DNA of 56,256 bases from Lentisphaerales bacterium (GTDB taxonomy: Bacteria > Verrucomicrobiota > Lentisphaeria > Lentisphaerales > Lentisphaeraceae): the NCBI GenBank assembly GCA_022446985.1, contig JAKVBD010000033.1:1-56256 (forward strand), written 5' to 3'. Position numbers and translations under genes: made by a program. Shown piece by piece: positions 52,201 to 56,256 of the stretch. The notes beneath the pieces were generated by a model, which made no database searches, was not told the DNA's origin, and was given only the letters and a program-made list of their open reading frames with translations. Position 1 is the first letter of the stretch. Every line of letters starts with the position of its first letter.

Positions 52201-52545
52201 ATGACAGACTCGATGGAAATGATCTCACAGTTTTTTGTAAAACTAGCCGGTTTACTTCAACCTTTCATTTTTGAAACCTGTATCGCACAGATTGCAACTG
52301 TTCTGGTAATTTACAGTGGTGATATTGATCGTTATTTTCGTAAACTTCTGAAGCCTAATCCTTTTATTATTCGCGTAACCGGTTTTGTTTTATTGAACGC
52401 CTTTGGTTATGGTTTCGTAGCTATCGCTGGAGGTCGTCTATTGAAAAAATTTTATGAACAAATTGGCGCTCCTGTAAAAGTTCCGGTAATCTTTGTTATA
52501 TTCATTATTATTGGTATTGTTGCTGAAAGGAAAAAACACATTTGA
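52201..52545 (+). CDS. DUF3392 membrane protein
   Basis: A 114-residue inner-membrane protein that matches the DUF3392 pattern. Hydrophobic segments are at about residues 15-40 (LQPFIFETCIAQIATVLVIY), 55-75 (VTGFVLLNAFGYGFVAIAGG) and 90-108 (VPVIFVIFIIIGIVAE). The stretch SGDIDRYFRKLLKPNPFIIR between helices is characteristic. No function is known. No good ribosome site precedes the first ATG. Its stop overlaps the TTG start of the next gene by four bases (TTGA). Confidence 0.8.
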   Translation: MTDSMEMISQFFVKLAGLLQPFIFETCIAQIATVLVIYSGDIDRYFRKLLKPNPFIIRVTGFVLLNAFGYGFVAIAGGRLLKKFYEQIGAPVKVPVIFVIFIIIGIVAERKKHI

Positions 52546-53177
52546 AATACTTTATTCTAACTACCTTACTACTCAGCCTGCCATTGTTGGCAGCTTCTGA
52601 GTTAACTTTTGTAGAAACGCAGGTAAAAGCCAAGGCAATCTTGGGCCAGAAAATTGTTAAAGTGACTTTTGAAACTAAAAACAATAAACAAGATGCTATT
52701 ACTATTAAGTCCGCCAAGGTTACCTGTGATTGCATGTGGATGACTACTGAGTTCCCATTGATCGTACAGCCAGGTGACTCAGTGAAACTCGAAGCAGAAT
52801 ATGATACTACCGGAAAGCTGGGGCTGAATCGTGGACGAATTATTGCAGATGTTAATGGCAAGAATGAAACTTTAATGGTTGAGATAGATATTCCGGCTCC
52901 GTTTACAGTTTCGCCGCGCTTTTTTGTTTGGCAAAAAGGGGCCCGAGATGCTAAAAAAGTCAATGTGACTATAAATCCGGAGTGGCAGGGAAGCTTTACT
53001 GGGGCCACAAGCAAAGATCCTCAAGTAAAGGCTGTTCTTAAAAGCATTAAAGAAGGATTAGAAGTGACTATTACTCCAGATGCTTCACTTGGCAAAAAGC
53101 GCACCTGGGTCATTCTTAAAGGTAAGGATGCAAATGGTGACGCGCTGGAAAATAGAATTTACCTCATATTTAACTAA
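52542..53177 (+). CDS. Exported DUF1573 protein
   Basis: DUF1573 proteins are immunoglobulin-like exported proteins of unknown function, common in Bacteroidota and PVC bacteria. The 211-residue product has a signal peptide (LTTLLLSLPLLAAS) and the DUF1573 Cys pair in VTCDCMWMTTEFPLIVQPG. That CDC motif is the family hallmark and might bind metal or act in thiol chemistry. The start is TTG at 52542 with AAAGGA upstream. It overlaps DUF3392 and lies three bases before a rhodanese gene, so the four genes form one unit. Confidence 0.88.
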   Translation: MKYFILTTLLLSLPLLAASELTFVETQVKAKAILGQKIVKVTFETKNNKQDAITIKSAKVTCDCMWMTTEFPLIVQPGDSVKLEAEYDTTGKLGLNRGRIIADVNGKNETLMVEIDIPAPFTVSPRFFVWQKGARDAKKVNVTINPEWQGSFTGATSKDPQVKAVLKSIKEGLEVTITPDASLGKKRTWVILKGKDANGDALENRIYLIFN

Positions 53178-53180
53178 AAA

Positions 53181-53600
53181 ATGAAGCAGAGTATAAAAGT
53201 CATTTCTCTTTTTTTTACCCTGCCTCTCATACCAGCTTTATTCCTTCAATCACACATCAAAGAATACGTTTACAAAGGGGATCTTGTTGCAGAGCAGTAC
53301 TCGATAACTGTTGAGAAATCCAAGGGCCTACAAAATATACTTTGGCTGGATTCTCGCAAAAAATCTAAATATAAAGCCGGAAAAATAGAAGGGGCTATCT
53401 GGGTCAGTTTTAAAGACTGGGAGGGAAGTCTTATGAAAATTTTCGAGAGTTTTGAACCAGGGCAAAATATCATCGTTTACTGTAATCCGGCTTGTACAAC
53501 CAGTCGCAACCTCGCAAAGCAACTTCGACAGGAAATGGGGCAAGAAAATATTTTTTATCTAGAAGGTGGCTATGAAGCATGGCTAAAGCTACAGAAATAG
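53181..53600 (+). CDS. Membrane-anchored or exported rhodanese
   Basis: A 139-residue protein with a signal or anchor segment at the start (KVISLFFTLPLIPALFL) and one rhodanese domain. The domain has ILWLDSRKKSKYKAGKIEGA and the active loop YCNPACTTSRNLA with C101 and a second Cys at 105. A two-Cys rhodanese loop is unusual and would allow a disulfide or persulfide relay. It overlaps the following MauE/DoxX-like gene by 22 bases. Being next to an exported DUF1573 and a MauE-like protein points to envelope thiol chemistry. Confidence 0.88.
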   Translation: MKQSIKVISLFFTLPLIPALFLQSHIKEYVYKGDLVAEQYSITVEKSKGLQNILWLDSRKKSKYKAGKIEGAIWVSFKDWEGSLMKIFESFEPGQNIIVYCNPACTTSRNLAKQLRQEMGQENIFYLEGGYEAWLKLQK

Positions 53601-54013
53601 TCACTCGTATATTATTGATTATCCTATTGGGATTTACTGCCTGGGCGAAATTGGCAGGCCCTCAGGTTTTTGTTGATGCTTTAAAAGCTTACAAGCTATT
53701 TCCTGATGAGCTCATTCCAATTATTGTTTATTATGTTCCCATTCTGGAGATAGCTCTGATGATTGGCCTGATGATACCCAAATATTTTAAGGAAGCTTTG
53801 AAAGCCACTTTGATTCTTATGGTAATATTTGAGTTTTTGTTACTTTCTTTTCTCATAAGAGGACTTGAAGGAGACTGCGGTTGCTTTGGTAAACTTGGAG
53901 GAACACCGCTTTGGTCTTTCGTTAAGAATGTATTCATTATTGGTTTGATTTCATATACACTCTACATAACACGTAATAAAGCGCCTAAGCTTAGCCCAAG
54001 CTTGGAAAAATAG
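53579..54013 (+). CDS. MauE/DoxX-like membrane protein
   Basis: A 144-residue inner-membrane protein with four hydrophobic segments (about residues 8-25, 45-65, 70-92 and 112-130). The signature is EGDCGCFGKLGG (about residues 97-108), the Cys-pair motif of MauE and DoxX-related proteins, which in methylamine dehydrogenase maturation helps place disulfides. Here it probably serves electron or thiol transfer for the upstream rhodanese and DUF1573 protein. That is inferred from neighbours and from the Cys motif. The start lies inside the rhodanese gene. Confidence 0.85.
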   Translation: MAKATEIVTRILLIILLGFTAWAKLAGPQVFVDALKAYKLFPDELIPIIVYYVPILEIALMIGLMIPKYFKEALKATLILMVIFEFLLLSFLIRGLEGDCGCFGKLGGTPLWSFVKNVFIIGLISYTLYITRNKAPKLSPSLEK

Positions 54014-54144
54014 CACTTCTTCTTACTGCGGAATAACTTTTCTGATCTGCAAAGCATTGCAATTGAGTTAATATCTTTTATGACCATGATCCTTTTTGCT
54101 GCCAACTATTTAACAAAAAGATTTTGGAAATATTAACCAATGAC

Positions 54145-54172
54145 TTGCCTTTTTTTGAGGGTGGATTACAAT
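54145..54172 (+). promoter_or_regulatory. Candidate sigma-70 promoter of glnN
   Basis: TTGCCT (54145-54150, four of six consensus) and TACAAT (54167-54172, five of six) are separated by 16 bases, 65 bases upstream of the glnN ATG. AT-rich DNA follows. It is inferred from sequence alone. Confidence 0.45.
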
Positions 54173-54236
54173 ATTAGGAAATTTTTTTCATTTATTACAA
54201 TTTTGTAAAGATAAAAAACACCGTAAGGAGATAACT

Positions 54237-56256
54237 ATGAGTGGAAGTGCTGCAAGACTTAATGCAACAGCTTCTGTAGCGAGCTCATTTGAGCCAGGCT
54301 ATGTTGAAGGAGCGGAAGTTACTAAGATTTTCGGTAGTAACGTATTTTCAGATTCTGTAATGAGGGAACGTCTTCCTAAGGCTGTCTACAAATCAATCAA
54401 AAAAACTATTGAGCTAGGTGAAAAACTAGACCAAACTGCAGCTGACGCAGTTGCAACAGCTATGAAAGACTGGGCTGTTGAAAAAGGTGCTACTCACTAC
54501 GCACACATTTTCTTCCCGCTAACGGGTTACACTGCTGAGAAGCACGATTCATTCATTGAGCCTTCTGGCGACGGCGTTATCAATGAGTTTTCTGGTAAGA
54601 CTCTAACTCAGGGTGAGCCTGACGGTTCTTCTTTCCCTAACGGTGGTATTCGTCAAACTCACCAGGCTCGTGGTTACACAGCTTGGGACGTAACTTCTCC
54701 AGCTTACCTGAACGAAACTAGCAACGGTGTTACTCTTTGTATCCCGACAATTTTTGTTTCTTGGTCTGGTGAAGCACTGGATAAAAAGATTCCACTACTT
54801 CGTTCAAACAAAGCTGTTGGTGAGCAGGCTGCAAGACTTCTTAAGCTTTTCGGTCACACTGACATCGCTCCAGTTGCATCTTACGCAGGTCCAGAGCAAG
54901 AGTACTTCCTGGTAGACCTCAACTACTACTATGCTCGTCCTGACCTTGTTGCTGCTGATAGAACAGTTTTCGGTGCTGCTCCTGCTAAGGGCCAGCAGTT
55001 CGACGACCACTACTTCGGTCCTATTCCTGAGCGCGTATCTGACTTCATGATGGATGTTGAGCAGGCTCTATACAAACTTGGTATCCCTGCAAAAACTCGT
55101 CACAATGAAGTTGCTCCCGGTCAGTTCGAAATTGCACCAGTTTACGAAGCAGCTAACGTAGCTTCTGATCACCAGCAGTTGACAATGACTATTTTCAAGA
55201 ACATTGCTAAGCGCCACGGTTTTGCTTGTATCTTCCACGAGAAGCCATTCGCAGGTCTTAACGGTTCTGGTAAACACGTTAACTGGTCTATCGCAAATAA
55301 GACTCAGGGTAATCTACTTGACCCAGGTCACAACCCTTCTGAAAATGCTCAGTTCCTGACTTTCTGCGCAGCTGTTATTCGTTCAATTCACGTTCACGGC
55401 GGTCTATTCAGAGCGGCTATCGCTTCTGCTTCAAATGACCACCGCCTTGGTGCTAACGAAGCTCCACCGGCAATCATGTCTACTTTCATCGGCGATGAAC
55501 TACTTGAAATCTTCGAGCAGATCAAAGCTGGTAAGTCTACTGGTACAGATGGTAAAGGTACATTCGGCGTTGGTGTAGATACACTTCCGCACCTTGAAAA
55601 AGATGCTGGTGACCGTAACAGAACTTCACCATTTGCCTTCACTGGTAACCGTTTTGAGTTCCGTGCTGTTGGTTCAACATTCTCTATCTCAGGTCCACTT
55701 GTTGTACTAAATACTTGTCTTGCTGATTCAATTGACTACATCTCAACTGCTCTTGAAACTAAAGTTGCTGCTGGTACTGACTTCAATGCTGCGGTTACTG
55801 AAGTTCTTAAAGAGATCTACACAGAGCATGGCGCTGCTGTATTTAACGGCGACGGTTACTCTTCTGAGTGGCACGAGAAAGCTGTTTCAGGTCGTGGTCT
55901 TAAGAATCTTAGAACAACTCCAGAAGCTCTTCCTGAGCTTATCACTGAGCAGACTGTTTCTATGTTCGAAAAGTACTCTGTACTAAGCAAAGATGAGCTA
56001 GAAGCCCGTTTTGAGATCTACAATGAGCAGTACCTGGAAAAAGTACTTGTTGAAGTTAACACTGGTCTAAGAATTGCCAGCACTCAGGTTTTACCTGCAG
56101 CTGTTCGTTACCAGACTGAACTGGCTCAAAGTGCTGCTGCACTAAAAGCTGCTGGTGTTTCAGGTTCAACTTCTGCGCTTGAAAAAGTTTCTGGCCTTGT
56201 TTCTGACCTACAGACTAAGATCGACGATCTTAACGCTAAGGTTGCTGAAGAAGGTG
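54237..56256 (+). CDS. glnN: Type III glutamine synthetase GlnN (3' end cut by window)
   Basis: GlnN makes glutamine from glutamate, ammonia and ATP. Type III enzymes are larger than GlnA and form dodecamers. The frame is open from the ATG at 54237 (AAGGAG seven bases upstream) to the window edge, 673 codons without a stop. A full type III enzyme is about 700-730 residues, so only a short C-terminus is missing. Key stretches are [30 protein letters not shown] (metal-binding glutamates), [16 protein letters not shown], and [12 protein letters not shown]. Phe and Leu codons are biased to TTC, CTT and CTA, as in exbB, which suggests high expression. Confidence 0.95.
   Translation, partial: MSGSAARLNATASVASSFEPGYVEGAEVTKIFGSNVFSDSVMRERLPKAVYKSIKKTIELGEKLDQTAADAVATAMKDWAVEKGATHYAHIFFPLTGYTAEKHDSFIEPSGDGVINEFSGKTLTQGEPDGSSFPNGGIRQTHQARGYTAWDVTSPAYLNETSNGVTLCIPTIFVSWSGEALDKKIPLLRSNKAVGEQAARLLKLFGHTDIAPVASYAGPEQEYFLVDLNYYYARPDLVAADRTVFGAAPAKGQQFDDHYFGPIPERVSDFMMDVEQALYKLGIPAKTRHNEVAPGQFEIAPVYEAANVASDHQQLTMTIFKNIAKRHGFACIFHEKPFAGLNGSGKHVNWSIANKTQGNLLDPGHNPSENAQFLTFCAAVIRSIHVHGGLFRAAIASASNDHRLGANEAPPAIMSTFIGDELLEIFEQIKAGKSTGTDGKGTFGVGVDTLPHLEKDAGDRNRTSPFAFTGNRFEFRAVGSTFSISGPLVVLNTCLADSIDYISTALETKVAAGTDFNAAVTEVLKEIYTEHGAAVFNGDGYSSEWHEKAVSGRGLKNLRTTPEALPELITEQTVSMFEKYSVLSKDELEARFEIYNEQYLEKVLVEVNTGLRIASTQVLPAAVRYQTELAQSAAALKAAGVSGSTSALEKVSGLVSDLQTKIDDLNAKVAEEG

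Noticed and set aside
54727..54915. Short open frame inside glnN
   Set aside because: It is in a different frame of the glutamine synthetase gene, which is open throughout.
1..56256. CRISPR arrays, tRNA, rRNA, insertion sequences or riboswitches
   Set aside because: No regularly spaced repeats, no tRNA-like T-arm sequences in the gaps, no transposase motifs and no recognised riboswitch core were seen.

Overview
The window looks like a chromosomal segment of a low-GC, Gram-negative bacterium of the PVC superphylum, most like the Lentisphaerota (Lentisphaera-type marine bacteria). The reasons are an alternative complex III operon joined to a caa3-type oxidase, a type III glutamine synthetase, a bacterial SUI1/eIF1-like protein, squalene-cyclase-like repeats joined to DUF4159 domains, signal-peptide-bearing ExbB with several ExbD copies, and frequent TTG/GTG starts. 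The taxon is an inference from gene content. No rRNA, tRNA, CRISPR array, transposase, integrase or phage gene was seen, and no gap longer than about 225 bases lacks a gene.

Layout. (1) 0.6-4.5 kb, + strand: cell-wall and division unit ftsA-murD-LysM lipoprotein, joined by TAATG/ATGA overlaps and closed by a terminator. (2) 4.5-6.0 kb, - strand: glutamyl-Q tRNA(Asp) synthetase and a membrane-anchored unknown. (3) 6.0-18.9 kb, - strand: one respiratory operon of twelve genes, actA-B-C-D-E-F, a small membrane protein, a SCO copper chaperone and oxidase subunits II, I, III and IV, with a good promoter upstream and a terminator downstream. Electrons would pass from quinol through ActB/ActA/ActE to the cytochrome c domain of subunit II and on to oxygen. 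(4) 19.1-21.0 kb, - strand: NfeD, flotillin FloA and a third membrane protein. (5) 21.2-22.8 kb, + strand: sulfur cassette cysM-rhodanese-OsmC. (6) 22.8-27.5 kb, - strand: an unknown 408-residue protein, RbgA/YlqF GTPase broken by one in-frame TGA, a repeat plus tandem DUF4159 protein, and a small coiled-coil protein. (7) 27.7-32.6 kb: lipoyl/octanoyl transferase and FIST sensor (+), an unknown (-), then secreted rhodanese, thiD and ribD (-).

(8) 32.7-46.9 kb, + strand, is the most unusual part. pilB-pilT-pilC comes first. A terminator follows, then a 1011-residue periplasmic helical-repeat protein, a second exported repeat protein, ExbB, two ExbDs, an internal terminator, a third ExbD, and a membrane-spanning pseudokinase with three zinc ribbons. 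SUI1 and prfB end the run, and prfB carries the classic programmed +1 frameshift. The ExbB/ExbD/repeat-protein/pseudokinase block is my best candidate for an undescribed envelope energy-transduction or signalling system. (9) 47.0-50.3 kb, + strand: pyruvate phosphate dikinase and a conserved unknown. (10) 50.3-52.1 kb, - strand: aroK, LON-domain protein and SGNH esterase. (11) 52.2-54.0 kb, + strand: DUF3392, DUF1573, rhodanese and MauE/DoxX-like membrane protein, a tightly overlapped envelope sulfur or redox cassette. (12) 54.2 kb to the right edge: type III glutamine synthetase, cut by the window end.
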